Source: Didymella arachidicola (lineage: Eukaryota; Ascomycota; Dothideomycetes; Pleosporales; Didymellaceae). Taken from it: a stretch of 64,000 bases of DNA. Location of the stretch: NCBI GenBank assembly GCA_016630955.3, contig CM049996.1:1054001-1118000 (forward strand), written 5' to 3'. Both the position numbers and the translations under genes were made by a program. Position 1 is the first letter of the stretch, and each line of letters begins with the position of its first letter. The notes below the pieces were generated by a model, which ran no database searches, had not been told where the DNA came from, and saw only the letters and a program-made list of their open reading frames with translations. This document shows positions 22,044 to 32,296 of this stretch, one piece after another.

Positions 22044-23618
22044 CTATTTCTCAAGTACCTCCCACTCAGCATCCTCATCATTCGCTACCTTGTCCCACTC
22101 TTCGTCGTCGCTGAGGTCGATGTTGTCCCATTGAGCATCTTTTTCTGCCTGCTTTTGGGCGGCGAGGAGCTTCCTTGCTACTACGCGTAGCTTCATTCTC
22201 TCCGTGTTCTGCGCTCCCTTAGGATTCGGAGATAGAGAGGAAATCTTTGCTGCTGGACCCGCCACACCCAAGGCCTGAACGCAATCAGCGTAAGAATACC
22301 AAAAGGGGGATATTGCACGTGCGTCAGAACTGGAGACGCTCTGTGGGGAAGACGCCACAAAGTCCACAAGTGGGGGGAAGCTTTCGGACGTTTCTCTCGG
22401 TGTAGTCGGTGTTGAGCTCTTGGGTGCAGCCTTTGTCTTAGTCCTCGAGCCAACCTTCGGAGGAGCCTGGAAACAGTCAATATGTGATCCCAGCTGGGAG
22501 TTCAAGACACTCACGACAGTCTCGGAGGCTCGAACGGAAACGTTCGCAGGAGTCTGAGTCACAGGGACGGTCTTATGCCCATCTTTGGGCAGAGTCTGGA
22601 GGCAATCAGTACACGATTGCTCCAGCGAAGCCGGAAACGCGACACTTACGGTGGTGGGGGGATTTGAGCATACGTCACAAATATCTTCGATCCACGTCGT
22701 AGTTGGGGTCCTCTGGACAACCGGACTTCCAAGTCCATGCCACGTAGAGTGCGTTTGGCGCCTGAGCTGCTCTTGAGCCCGCAAGCGTTGCCTCTCTTGC
22801 TTCCTCCTCTGCAGTAGTTGCTCTTCGGCTTGCCTCTCCAGAGTCTCTATGTGACGATTCTCCTCCCTGATATCATGCAGGTGGCGTGCGGTCTCGTTGC
22901 ATATGCATGTGTAGCAGTTGGGAAGTCGGACTGATCCCGCCAACTTCTTTCCCGGAGGTGGAGCTTCAAGGGCGGAACGATACTGGGTGGATGCTGGTTG
23001 CCCGCTCACGCTCAGTGGCTGCAATGAGGGCGGATTGCTTCCATTGCGCTTTTGTGCTCCATTGGAGTCTTTGACGGCAACCTTCAGTTGTCGCGCAACG
23101 TCATCAAGTGCAGGGTTGACTCTCCGCTTTTCCTCCAGTTGAGCCTGCAGGTTGATCATGGGCTGCCTTTGACTTTCCTGCGCGAACGGATCGTTGAAGT
23201 CAATCTTCGCTCTAGTCAGCTTCTCCTTCAGATTGATTCTTGAGTCTTTGCCCATCGGATTAGAAGACGACATGACAAGCGGTGGGGGATCTCTGTTCAC
23301 GATCCGTAGAGAATCCTTAGGTAGGGACTCGGATAGGGGATGAACGGACGCCTCAGGAACTTCATGTCTACTGTAACAGGGGTCTAAATGAGGTGGAGAA
23401 GCGGTATCTGAATGTGCTTTGTTTGATATAGACGCTCCACGATACGCTGCAGGACCGCCGGCTCCATCGAGGCTGAGTGGTGAGATATCGCACAGAGATA
23501 AATATTGCGACTTTTGACGATTTTGTGCTACGCAGCGCAGTGTCTGAGGTGAGGGCAGGGCGTAGAGCGAGTCTGTGGTCGAAGGATAATCACAAGATGA
23601 TTCACCACTGGAAGACAT
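22044..23618 (-). CDS. Unrecognised coiled-coil protein with acidic C-terminus
   Basis: Open as one frame of 524 aa from the ATG at 23618. I do not recognise the family. Visible parts are a Ser/Pro-rich disordered N-terminus, a KEKLTRAKIDFNDPFAQ segment, a small cluster CYTCICNETARHLHDIREEN leading into a basic Glu/Gln/Arg coiled coil (about residues 245-290, LERQAEEQLLQRRKQERQRL), an ICDVC pair, and an acidic end (DLSDDEEWDKVANDEDAEW). Two stretches inside the frame look like introns that happen to be multiples of three: 22596-22649 (54 bp, GTAAGT...CTGAT...CAG) and 22467-22514 (48 bp, GTGAGT...TTGAC...CAG), both phase 0. If both are spliced the protein is 490 aa. The gene is convergent with the secreted protein gene on its left. 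Confidence 0.68.
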   Translation of the reverse strand: MSSSGESSCDYPSTTDSLYALPSPQTLRCVAQNRQKSQYLSLCDISPLSLDGAGGPAAYRGASISNKAHSDTASPPHLDPCYSRHEVPEASVHPLSESLPKDSLRIVNRDPPPLVMSSSNPMGKDSRINLKEKLTRAKIDFNDPFAQESQRQPMINLQAQLEEKRRVNPALDDVARQLKVAVKDSNGAQKRNGSNPPSLQPLSVSGQPASTQYRSALEAPPPGKKLAGSVRLPNCYTCICNETARHLHDIREENRHIETLERQAEEQLLQRRKQERQRLRAQEQLRRQTHSTWHGLGSPVVQRTPTTTWIEDICDVCSNPPTTVSVAFPASLEQSCTDCLQTLPKDGHKTVPVTQTPANVSVRASETVVSVLNSQLGSHIDCFQAPPKVGSRTKTKAAPKSSTPTTPRETSESFPPLVDFVASSPQSVSSSDARAISPFWYSYADCVQALGVAGPAAKISSLSPNPKGAQNTERMKLRVVARKLLAAQKQAEKDAQWDNIDLSDDEEWDKVANDEDAEWEVLEK

Positions 23619-24270
23619 GTCGTCGTGCTGGGCATCTGTTGGGAGTGTGTCGGTATTGTGAGGGTACTGTGAAGCTCGTCTCTCTGAGGCATATATTCTG
23701 TCTAAGGTGGGAGTAAAATATATGTCTCACTCTCTTGAATACTCAGACTTTCTCGACTCGATGATACGGGACGTTCTTGTTGGTCAAATTAAGAGGGTGG
23801 ATGAGACTGGGAGAAAATGACCTCAGCAGCTTTGTACTTCCATGGAAACCCAATATTAAGTGCTCCAAAGGCTCACGTATGCGTAATCTGAACTCGTTTT
23901 CGGCAACCCAGGGACCAGTCTTGTGCGCTTCTTCGGTAGAAGGTATGCGGTTCGCCAAGGTCGCCCCCTCGACCGGCCCTAATTCTGATTGTTGGTTTGA
24001 GCCACTATTGGTACCAGAGCAAAGTCGATTTGAACAAAATTTCTTTCATTCAAATGCTGCTTTCCATGGGAAAGTCTATGCAGTGATGAACATAACGCCA
24101 TGCAATCGTAATCAACCATATGAAGGTTGATGCTGTGCTGTCCAAAAAACGCCAAAATCAAGACAACATATGCAGAACGTGCACTACCTGTACTGCCTGC
24201 GCTGACTACGGTCGCCCTCTGACACCAACTCTATCATTGTATCTACAAAGGTCCATATGTTCGGACGTGC
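23619..24270. other. Intergenic region upstream of the coiled-coil protein gene
   Basis: About 650 bp containing the promoter of the coiled-coil gene and the 3' end of the INCENP-like gene. Only short frames of no recognisable content are present. Confidence 0.4.
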
Positions 24271-27200
24271 TCAATGGCTGGGCCCTGGCCTCGGTGTGGG
24301 CCTAGGTGAGGGGTTGTATGTCCAAGCACCTTCGCGCACTAGCCGCTCGCGTGCCTCTCTCTCCTTCCTCTTTTCTTCGTCCGTGACTTGATCATGGACC
24401 CAGTATGCACTTGACGTTCTCTCACGGAACCTCTTGTGCCTCTCCTTGTTCGGGAACACCTGCTCCATGTTCAACGGCGCAATGGGCCCGAAGATAGCCT
24501 CAGGATCCATGAGCTGCTGTGTAGATAGCATTTCGCGAAGGTTCGGTGTGTTCACCCAGGAAGGTTGCTCGAATCCATTATCGGAGTCCTCGTCCTCGCT
24601 GTCTGTCATAATCTCCGGAAGCTTGATATCGTCGCCATTGGGGTACTGCATTGACGGTTGTCTTGTCTTCGAGTGCGACGCGAGAGCGGACTCTAAGCCC
24701 GGAATTTTGCCCTTCGCATACTGCGAGGGGTGTCCGGGCGTGATAGGGTTTTGCTTCAGCTGAGATGGTCGCTTAGGTGGACGCTGTATGGTCTCGGCAT
24801 CGTTATTATCGAGAGCTCGCTTTGGGGGTTTAGCTGTGTTGACTGGAGGCACTCTAATCGAGTTTGCATCCTGCACAGTCCTCAGATTCGTTGGGGCTCG
24901 GGCAGCTGCAAGGTCTGCACGAGCTTGTGGTACATGAGGCTTTGGCTTCTCAAAGCTTGCAGCATTTTGAGGCTGAGGTCGAGATGCCTTGGGAAGAGGA
25001 GCCTTCAGAGTATTGGGCGCTGACTTTGCTGTTGGCGCAACCTTATTGGCCATTGCTGTGCCAGGTCTTGAGAGTGTAGCAGCAGTGGGCTTCGAGGAGG
25101 TAGATTTGCCAAGTGTGGATGAGCCAGCCGATTTTGTGGTGATAGGAACCGGACGCGCGGCTGGGGGAGGTGCACGAGCGTACTGGTTTTTGATGAAAAT
25201 TTTCTGTGGCTCTTGAGGTTTCGCAAGGGCGTCTTTGCTATTCGGCTTGACGAGCTTCTTGGGTGGTCTGACCTTGGTTGTTGGGAAGGTCGGAAGCAAG
25301 CTCTTCGGGGGCGGTGGGGGTGGCATCTCGTCGGCTGAATCGGTTGCCTGGTCCTTTGGTGCGGAATTCAATCGGACGGTATCAGGTCGAGGCGCTGGCT
25401 TGGGCGCAGTATTGACAGAAGGTGCCGGCTTGAGGCTGGCCTGAGACGACATCTGGGAGGGTGTATTTGCAATCGCTGATGCAGACGCAGTCTTCTTATG
25501 ATACGCTGCCGCCTTTGAGTGCTCCTTCTCGCGCATTTCCCTGAGCTTATCTTCGCTTTTCTGCTTATGCAGAATTTCCTTCTCCCGTGCTTCTCGTTCC
25601 TTAGCCTTCTCGCGCTCAGTAGAGCTGCGTGTCTTACGCTCCTTGATTGGACTGCCCGGCGTCTCCACCGGTTTGTCTGTCTTTGCAGACTTCATGGACT
25701 TTGAGGATTTGATTGAGTCTTTCGAAGGTGAACGCATGTGAGAGAATAGCGAGATTGGCCTCTCAGCCCGCTTAGGGCTACTTGAGAGATCCTCCGACGA
25801 AAACGCAGGTTGCAACTCTGGCCGTCTGGGGCTGGAAAGACCGTCGAGCTTGACCTGCGCACTCGCTGCTGTGGAACCGATCAACTTGTCCTTCGCGGCG
25901 CGAAGAGCTGAGTAAAGTTTAGCCTTAGAAGCACTAATTGGTGCATCCATGTATTTCTTACCAACCGGGGAGCCAACTGGAGTGGTTGAGTCCGCAGCTG
26001 CTGAGAGATTAGGATTGGAAGTCGAAATTAGCTTGATAGGCGACGGCTTCAGCTTGAGCGGTGAAGAGTGTATCGCTATCGTATGGCTTTTGTTGATTGG
26101 AGGCCTGACAGGATTGGCTGCAGATGCTGTTATCTTGGTAGGCGCTGCGATCCACGAATCATCATCGTCTTCTTCTTCCTCTTCCTCCTCCTCCTCCTCG
26201 GGCTCATCTCTCTCGGGATCAGTTGGTAGAGTGGGGTACGCGGGTTGCGACTGCGATGTCTGCGCGGATGTAACAACCTCCTTTGGCTGTGAGGGATAGG
26301 TGGAGGGTCGTGAGGATTGCGACAGGAGGTTTTGGCTGATTCGCTTCGGCGGCGCGTGCTGCTCAAGCATCTGGAAACGCTCAAACAGGCGTTGCGTGGA
26401 GGTCTTGTTGTGCGTCTTCGTCGTCTCGGACTCCTCGCGTTGCAGAGCTGGTCGGTCCTCATCCATGTCGAAGTCGTCATGTTGGGAGTCCACCGATTGC
26501 ACTATCTGGGACGCCCCGAGACTCTTCCCTCCTGTATGTCTAATCTGACTTGACCGACCCATGCTCTTCTTGGGGAGGATTGGCTCTCGTGCTGGTAGAC
26601 AGGCAAATGTGAGACTGCTCTTCCTAACTAGCGGCTTCACGGGGCTGGAATGCTCGGACGGTGTGGGCTCTTCGTCGACCTCCATATCATCGTCTACGTC
26701 ATCGTGGGCACCCATATCGTCCTCTGCGATCCGTTGGGGCGAAGCTGACGGAGCGGTCGCTGGGGTGTGCGAGTGATCGAGTTCTATTGGATCAAGAAGC
26801 ATCTTAGGCTCAGGTGCGTGAGCTCGGCGATTACCGGTTTCGAGGGCTTCGTGGGTTTCAGCACCGATACTGAATGCATCAGATGCGACGCGAGGCGGCT
26901 TCGGGAAATGCGAAATGTCCTGCACATCATCTTCCTCGTCCTCGTTTTCCTCGGCGTCAATGTCATGATGTACAACCGTGCCACGGCTCCCTGTCCTCAA
27001 ATCCTCCTCAAAATCCTCATCAAGAAGTGCGTCATTGAGCTGTGCTTGCTCACACAGGTCCTCATTCGACACTGTCTTGCTGCGGAAGGCGTCCATTGCA
27101 GAGACGAACGAATCCTCTGCTGCATCCCTGTCCTTATCGCCCTCATTATCCAGATCGTGCATTGAGTACCGGAAGGACTGCGTTGCCTGTGTCGTTTGTG

Positions 27201-27911
27201 TGCGGGGAGGTGAGAAGATGTCGTTGGCTTGCGAGCTGAAAGCTGTGTCTTGTGTAGCGAATGATGCCCATTGTGCAGGGGCAGACTGAGGCGGTGAGCG
27301 TTGGTCGGAAAGCTCGTGATCGAAGCTGTCGACCGGTTGCTCTCTGTCACCATTCGCGGCTTTCGAGAACAGCTGTCGCACGACAGGTGAGGGCGGTTTC
27401 GGAGACTCGACAGCAGCCTCGTTCTCGGCATCTTGGGCAATTTCGAATTTTGACTTGACTGTGCTCCTTTGAGCGATTTCACGTAAGCCTTGCTCGGCAG
27501 GAGTTGCGCGCTGTTGTAGATCCGCCGCAAAGAGGTTTGCGAGAGGCTGCTTGATGTCAATATATCGGCCTTGAGAGGGGCTCTGATCGCCCACCTGTCG
27601 TGGCTCTGCTATGGTCCTCTTGCGCGTTGTGTGAGGTGTCTTGCCGCGTAGTTTCCCAGGTGTTTTGAAAACATCCAAGTTGTGTCTAGAATGGAATCAG
27701 CAATGATCTCCCATTGCATGTGATGCGTGACGCACTGCCCATCTTTGGCGAAGATGTCTGCCATGTGTTCGTTGAGCCATTCCAACTCGTTACGCACAGA
27801 GAAACCGAAATCCTCCAACTCTTGCGCTACAAGGTCATTCGACTGGTGTCGTTCTTCGAGAATCCATTGCGCCGATCCAATGGCGGGTACTTTGCTACGA
27901 GAAGCAGTCAT
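24271..27911 (-). CDS. Inner centromere protein (INCENP / Sli15 type)
   Basis: Scaffold of the chromosomal passenger complex that binds and activates Aurora kinase. The model is complement(join(24271..27685, 27736..27911)), 1196 aa, one phase 2 intron. The N-terminus (SAQWILEERHQSNDLVAQEL, WLNEHMADIFAKDGQ, then the split junction into NLDVFKTPGKLRGKTPHTTR) fits the survivin/borealin-binding end of fungal INCENP. The long middle is disordered and Ser/Pro-rich, with a Glu/Asp tract (near 26165-26215) and a short basic charged helix (KERKTRSSTEREKAKEREAR) like the single-helix segment of the family. The C-terminal IN-box, which wraps Aurora, is clear: GFEQPSWVNTPNLREMLSTQ, DPEAIFGPI, then RHKRFRERTSSAYW. 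The ATG at 27911 is the first true ATG; frame continues upstream only through non-ATG codons. Confidence 0.9.
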
Positions 27912-28683
27912 GTTTTCGATCGCGGCGTGCGGTGGCGGCGGGTGAGACGTCAAGGGCGGAGAAAACGCGTCGGAAATGGGCGAGAAGTGGGCAGAAAAAA
28001 CAACAACAAGCCTGATTATTTAGTCATGTCGTTTGAGGCTGCGTTTCTGAAGAATGATACGCCAGAAGGTGATGCGCGCGTCGGCCGGGGATCGCAGCGG
28101 TGCAAGAGCGTTGATGTTGTTTACAGTGCGCGCCTGCCGCCCAAACAGTCGCGCTCAGACCAACTTGCCAAGGCTAACATGCTCCTCAACACCATAGATT
28201 TGGCTGAAGTCTGTTGTGCCAGTGCGCCACACAATGTGCTTAACGACAATGCTGTCAGGACTTATATCTTTTGCTATTGTTAGATCGCGTAGGTCGAGGC
28301 AATCTACGTGAGCTATCGATGCTTACGTTTCATAGCGGAGACACTCAGGCGAACAATGATGATGGGTACACACGCAAATAATAAAGTAATTCGTAAAATT
28401 CGTACTAATCATGGTATTACAGATTGAGCTGAGCTCGCAGAACGCCATAACTATGTTGCATGTTCCGGGTATCCCAACCCAACTATCCGCATCTGCGTCT
28501 CGCGCGATGCAAGATTATGTCCGTCATCAATATAATACATATAAAGGCGTGATCCATACAGCAAGCCACCCGGCCCTCAGGATATTCGAATGTTCCGCGC
28601 TGGTCCGGTCGATGCTAAGCATCGCTGCAGTCTGTTCGCGTGTTCCAAGACGAATCTGCATAAACATTACAGGTGTTTGTCTC
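27912..28683. other. Intergenic: INCENP gene promoter and 3' end of the Nce102-type gene
   Basis: About 770 bp. A moderately long plus-strand open frame (27714-28283) overlaps the INCENP first exon antisense and has no recognisable content. I see no supported gene. Confidence 0.4.
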
Positions 28684-29290
28684 CTAGACCTGGCTCATGG
28701 AAGGACCACCGCGGCGGATACCACCACGAACGGCACCGCCCTTTCCAGCCATGGCAGAGAAGATGAGAGTGGCGACGAACGCAGCCCAGCCGAACCAAAG
28801 GAAGGCAGTCGCAGTCTGGGCCTGACGGCAGTTCTGCTCAAGGCCGGGGGAGCTGTTGGTAACACCATTATGAAGAGTGTAATTCTGCGATCCTGTTAGA
28901 TATAGCCCTGACGACCTTTTCGAAGCAACGTACCCGATTCGAGCAACTGTGAGCACCGAGGTAGGCGGGGAGCGCAACTGCAGCGCAGAAGCCGAACAGC
29001 ACGCTCAGGCCATCCATAACCATATCCACAATGGGAATGGCGAACTTGTCAATGAATGCTGTAGGAAGGAAGTACAGCAGCGTGAACAGCCACCATACAC
29101 CAACGAAAAGTGTGTAGTTGATGATTGAGTGTGTTCCATTCGTGGCGCGCGCAATGTTGTTGCCGGCCATTGCTGTGACGATAACGGCACAGAAGAGCTT
29201 TGAAGCTGTTAGCAATACCCATTTCTGATGTTTTGAAGATGCACAAACCTGGAAGGCGCGAAGGCCCAAACCCAATGCGCGGGACACCAT
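28684..29290 (-). CDS. MARVEL-domain membrane protein, Nce102/Fhn1 family
   Basis: Small four-helix plasma-membrane protein. In yeast, Nce102 organises eisosome/MCC domains and acts in sphingolipid sensing and non-classical export. The model is complement(join(28684..28884, 28934..29197, 29249..29290)), 168 aa, close to the family size. Exon 1 codes only MVSRALGLGLRAFQ. Four hydrophobic helices are seen: LFCAVIVTAMAGNNIA, the LFVGVWWLFTLLYFLP region, KFAIPIVDMVMDGLSVLFGF with AAVALPAYLGAHSC, and ATAFLWFGWAAFVATLIFSA. The Cys pair flanking the last loop (GAHSC... and EQNCRQAQTATAFLWF) matches the family. The tail is Gly/Arg-rich (GGAVRGGIRRGG). Introns use GTTTGT and GTACGT donors, both phase 0. 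Confidence 0.88.
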
Positions 29291-30203
29291 TCTGGATTAT
29301 GTGATGAGATTGAGAATAGTGAGCTGGTTGATTGTGCGGTGATTCAAGAGCTGATATCTTTTGGCGGATGAGCGCGGAGTATGGGGCTGTATGTAAATAC
29401 AGGAGGCTGGTGCGAGGTGATCGTCCGGGGGAGCTGCATTGCGCATATAAATGACAGGCGGGAGTTGCGGCTTCCTTCGTCATCGAGAGAACGAGTGGCT
29501 GGCATACGTCACGTCAGTGCTCGCGCGAAAATTGGCCGCCCCTTCCGGATCGGGGCTTCCTCCTAGGCGCTTGACGTCGATCACCCTTGTTCTCGAGTTT
29601 CGCGCGCAGCAGATGATTGCCAATGATCCGCACGAAGGATGCAGCAGCTGCCGTGCATTGGGTTTGAGAAGTAGCTCCCCAGCTCTAAACCCCATGATTT
29701 GTGTATCTTGATGGTGGCTGGTGCATATGGCAGGCGCGTGTTTCCAGCGACTGATGATGCAGGCTCACGCCAGAGATCGGCAGCGTTAACAGCCCTGCGG
29801 CACTGGAGCGGCCTAAGAACGAGACCTTCGTTCTCACAACACCAGCTGCTTTTTCTCCGACCAAGCTACTGCATGCGCCTACGTCAGACGAGCTGTCTCA
29901 CCATTGTATGACAGCTTTAATGTTCCAAAACTTTAGCGGACCTGGACGATTCTGGAAAAAGTTCAGGTTTCGATAGTGATATGTCGAAGTCATAGAGTAG
30001 TTCGTCAACAGTGGTGGTCGATGGGCCTTCGGCTATCGGGGACATGAAGCACGGTGCCGCTTGAGGCTGCAGGACAACCGTGCGCCCATGACGTTTCAGA
30101 TCATGAACAGTATCAGGGTCTGCTAGGCCCCAAACGTCATGGTGATGTGCAGCTCCGACGTCTCTGCTGGACCAGTCTGCCTATCATGAACGTAGATCAC
30201 ATC
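29291..30203. other. Intergenic region left of the transposon cluster
   Basis: About 0.9 kb. The left half is the promoter of the Nce102-type gene. The right half holds an 87-codon open stretch on the minus strand (29917-30180) with protein-like composition that starts right after a TAG and ends at TAA. It may be the last exon of a gene interrupted by the transposon at 30206. It is discussed under findings. Confidence 0.35.
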
Positions 30204-30205
30204 TA

Positions 30206-30262
30206 ACGTGTTTTACAAGCGAGTCGGCCATACAAGCGAGTCGGCCACCCCACCAACTTTAA
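30206..30262 (+). repeat. Left TIR of transposon copy 1
   Basis: 57-bp terminal inverted repeat, identical to the reverse complement of 32004-32060. It has two tandem 17-bp subterminal units, then CCACCCCACCAA. Confidence 0.95.
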
Positions 30263-30286
30263 TCAATACACCTACTTCTAATCACT

Positions 30287-31789
30287 ATGGCTCCACCACC
30301 AAGTGCTCAACTATCTTACAATGAATCTGATATTGTTCTTGCATCTGTAGCTATTAATAGCCAGCAGTCGCAAAGCTCTAGACGCGCTGCCTCTACGTAC
30401 GGAGTCCCAAAGTCAACGCTAAACGATCGACGCGCTGGAAAGCTTGCCCGACGCGATTGCCAGCCCAACTCAAAGAAGCTTACTACAATAGAAGAGGAGG
30501 TAATTACTAGCTACATAATTGAGCTAGATTCACGTGGCTTTGCGCCTACGTACGCAGCTATACGTGATATGGCTAATAGACTGCTGGCTGCACGCGGTGC
30601 TAATCAGGTTGGCGTCCACTGGCCGCGCAACTTTGTTAAGCGTACAGATAGTCTTACAACGCGTTTCAATCGAGCGTACGACAGGCAGAGAGCTCTCTGT
30701 GAGGATCCTGTGTTAATCAGCCGCTGGTTTGAGCTGGTAGAGCAGACAAAGGCCAGGTACGGCATCTGTGATGATGACGTCTACAACTTTGACGAGGCTG
30801 GCTTTATGATGGGCAAGATTACAACGCAGCTTGTTGTGACAGGAGCAGAGAGGAAAGGCAGGCCAAAGACTGTCCAGCCAGGTGATCGTGAGTGGGCGAC
30901 AGTGATTGCTTCGATCAACGCTGCTGGCTGGTCAGTCCCACCGTTCCTGATCTTTGCTGGCAAGTACCACCTCTCTGCCTGGTATGAGGAGGCAGAGATC
31001 CCACGCGACTGGGCAATCGCAGTAAGCGACAATGGCTGGACAAATAACGAGCTTGGGGTAGAGTGGCTGAAGCACTTTAATGCTCACACTACGGCTCGTA
31101 CAGTAGGAGCGTGTCGCCTACTCATCCTTGACGGCCACGAGAGTCATCAATCTCTTGAATTCCAGGACCTCTGTAAGGAGCACAACATCTACACGCTCTG
31201 TATGCCTCCTCACTCCTCTCACCTACTCCAGCCTCTTGACGTTGGCTGCTTCTCCCCGTTGAAGCGCGCTTACAGTCGTGAGGTAGAGAGCCTGATGCGC
31301 AACCACATCAACCACATCACTAAGCTTGAGTTTCTGCCTGCGTTTAAGGCAGCCTTTAATCGATCGTTTACGCCAGTCAATATCTGCTCAGCCTTCCGGG
31401 GAGCAGGTCTAGTACCTTATCGGCCAGAGGCTGTCCTCTCAAAGCTAGACGTACAGCTACGTACACCTACTCCACCAGCTGCTCTCACGGAGGCTCTCTG
31501 GGAGGCTCGTACGCCGAGCAATGTACGTGAGCTTGAGGCTCAATCAACGTTGATACGCAATCGCGTGCGACAGCACAAGAGCTCATCACCAGCTTCGATT
31601 ATTGAGGCGATTAACCAGCTCAAGAATGGGGCTGAGGTGATGATGCTCTCAGCTGAGCTGATGCGCGATCGGATCACTAGCCTTGAGAGAGCCAACGAAG
31701 CAGCGTCAAAGCGTAAGGAGCGCAGGAAAAAGCGTATACAGAAGCGAGGTGTGTTAACAAAGGGGGCTGGAGAGGATATACTTGCTTAA
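30287..31789 (+). CDS. pogo/Fot1-type DDE transposase (C-terminal zinc knuckle cut off by a stop)
   Basis: Cut-and-paste transposase, 500 aa. It opens with a psq-type helix-turn-helix (about residues 10-55, AASTYGVPKSTLNDRRAGKL), then a CENP-B-type HTH (about 60-125, TIEEEVITSYIIELDSRGF, NFVKR), then the DDE_1 catalytic core. The catalytic aspartates appear at about residue 169 (VYNFDEAGFMMG), 282 (LLILDGHESH) and 318 (LLQPLDVGCFSPLKRAY), a DD35D spacing. A basic tail follows. The frame stops at TAA 31787-31789 but stays open beyond it for 49 more codons to 31937-31939, coding a CX2CX4HX4C zinc knuckle (CKTCRETGHNSRTC). The stop is CAA to TAA, a CpA transition as in RIP. Catalytic residues are intact, so activity cannot be excluded. 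Confidence 0.92.
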   Translation: MAPPPSAQLSYNESDIVLASVAINSQQSQSSRRAASTYGVPKSTLNDRRAGKLARRDCQPNSKKLTTIEEEVITSYIIELDSRGFAPTYAAIRDMANRLLAARGANQVGVHWPRNFVKRTDSLTTRFNRAYDRQRALCEDPVLISRWFELVEQTKARYGICDDDVYNFDEAGFMMGKITTQLVVTGAERKGRPKTVQPGDREWATVIASINAAGWSVPPFLIFAGKYHLSAWYEEAEIPRDWAIAVSDNGWTNNELGVEWLKHFNAHTTARTVGACRLLILDGHESHQSLEFQDLCKEHNIYTLCMPPHSSHLLQPLDVGCFSPLKRAYSREVESLMRNHINHITKLEFLPAFKAAFNRSFTPVNICSAFRGAGLVPYRPEAVLSKLDVQLRTPTPPAALTEALWEARTPSNVRELEAQSTLIRNRVRQHKSSSPASIIEAINQLKNGAEVMMLSAELMRDRITSLERANEAASKRKERRKKRIQKRGVLTKGAGEDILA

Positions 31790-31939
31790 CGTGAGGCTAA
31801 TCAGCAGCTTGCCCGTGAGGAGCGTCAGGGAGGAGAGCGATCAGGCCTTAGCCGCCAGGCTCTAGCGCGCTGTAAGACGTGTAGGGAGACTGGGCACAAC
31901 TCACGTACATGCAAAAAAGAAGCTGTAGCTACTACATAA
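31790..31939 (+). pseudogene. Detached zinc-knuckle tail of transposase copy 1
   Basis: In-frame continuation of the transposase after its TAA, 49 codons plus a final stop. It carries CKTCRETGHNSRTC, the same CX2CX4HX4C knuckle that ends the transposases of copies 2 and 3. That match shows it belongs to the ancestral protein. Confidence 0.8.
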
Positions 31940-32003
31940 TCTCCTCTGTAAATCTCTATATATTATACTATTGCGTTGTTGAGTTGTAAGCCTATAGAGG
32001 TGC

Positions 32004-32060
32004 TTAAAGTTGGTGGGGTGGCCGACTCGCTTGTATGGCCGACTCGCTTGTAAAACACGT
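32004..32060 (-). repeat. Right TIR of transposon copy 1
   Basis: Inverse copy of 30206-30262 without mismatch. It is followed by the TA duplication at 32061-32062. Confidence 0.95.
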
Positions 32061-32170
32061 TACCGAGAGAATACCGTTGTGAAAGTCTAGGTAGATGACT
32101 ATGAGTTCGCAACGTTAGTGCATGCAATTCCAGTCCAACCTGGCTCTTGCTGACAAACATAGATGCCATA

Positions 32171-32242
32171 ACGTTAAGGATCAGCAAGCTGGCCAGATCA
32201 GCAAGCTGGCCACCCCACCAAACCTGACCCGACTCTCTACAC
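32171..32242 (+). repeat. Left TIR of transposon copy 2
   Basis: 72-bp terminal inverted repeat, 71/72 identical to the reverse complement of 33945-34016. The single difference is a C/T transition in the first subterminal unit. Confidence 0.93.
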
Positions 32243-32296
32243 CATTGATCCACAACAACGCAGTAAAATTAGATAAAACTTGACGGATATAATTTG

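Larger units (their letters stand above)
30204..32062. mobile_element. pogo/Fot1-type DNA transposon, copy 1 (nearly intact)
   Basis: Element body 30206-32060 (1855 bp) flanked by TA target duplications (30204-30205 and 32061-32062). The 57-bp terminal inverted repeats (30206-30262 and 32004-32060) are identical, start ACGTGTTTTACAAGCG, and each contains two tandem copies of a 17-bp unit (ACAAGCGAGTCGGCCAT type). TA duplication plus an ACGT-type terminus is characteristic of fungal pogo/Fot1 elements of the Tc1/mariner superfamily. The perfect TIR identity suggests this is the youngest of the three copies. It encodes one transposase on the plus strand. Confidence 0.95.

Noticed and set aside
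22275..22320. A third intron in the coiled-coil gene, ending in GATTGCGTTCAG
   Set aside because: The acceptor looks good but the only near donor (GTGCAA) gives a 44-bp removal that breaks the frame.
25949..26299. Plus-strand 116-codon frame with poly-Ser
   Set aside because: Antisense of the Glu/Asp tract in the INCENP-like gene.
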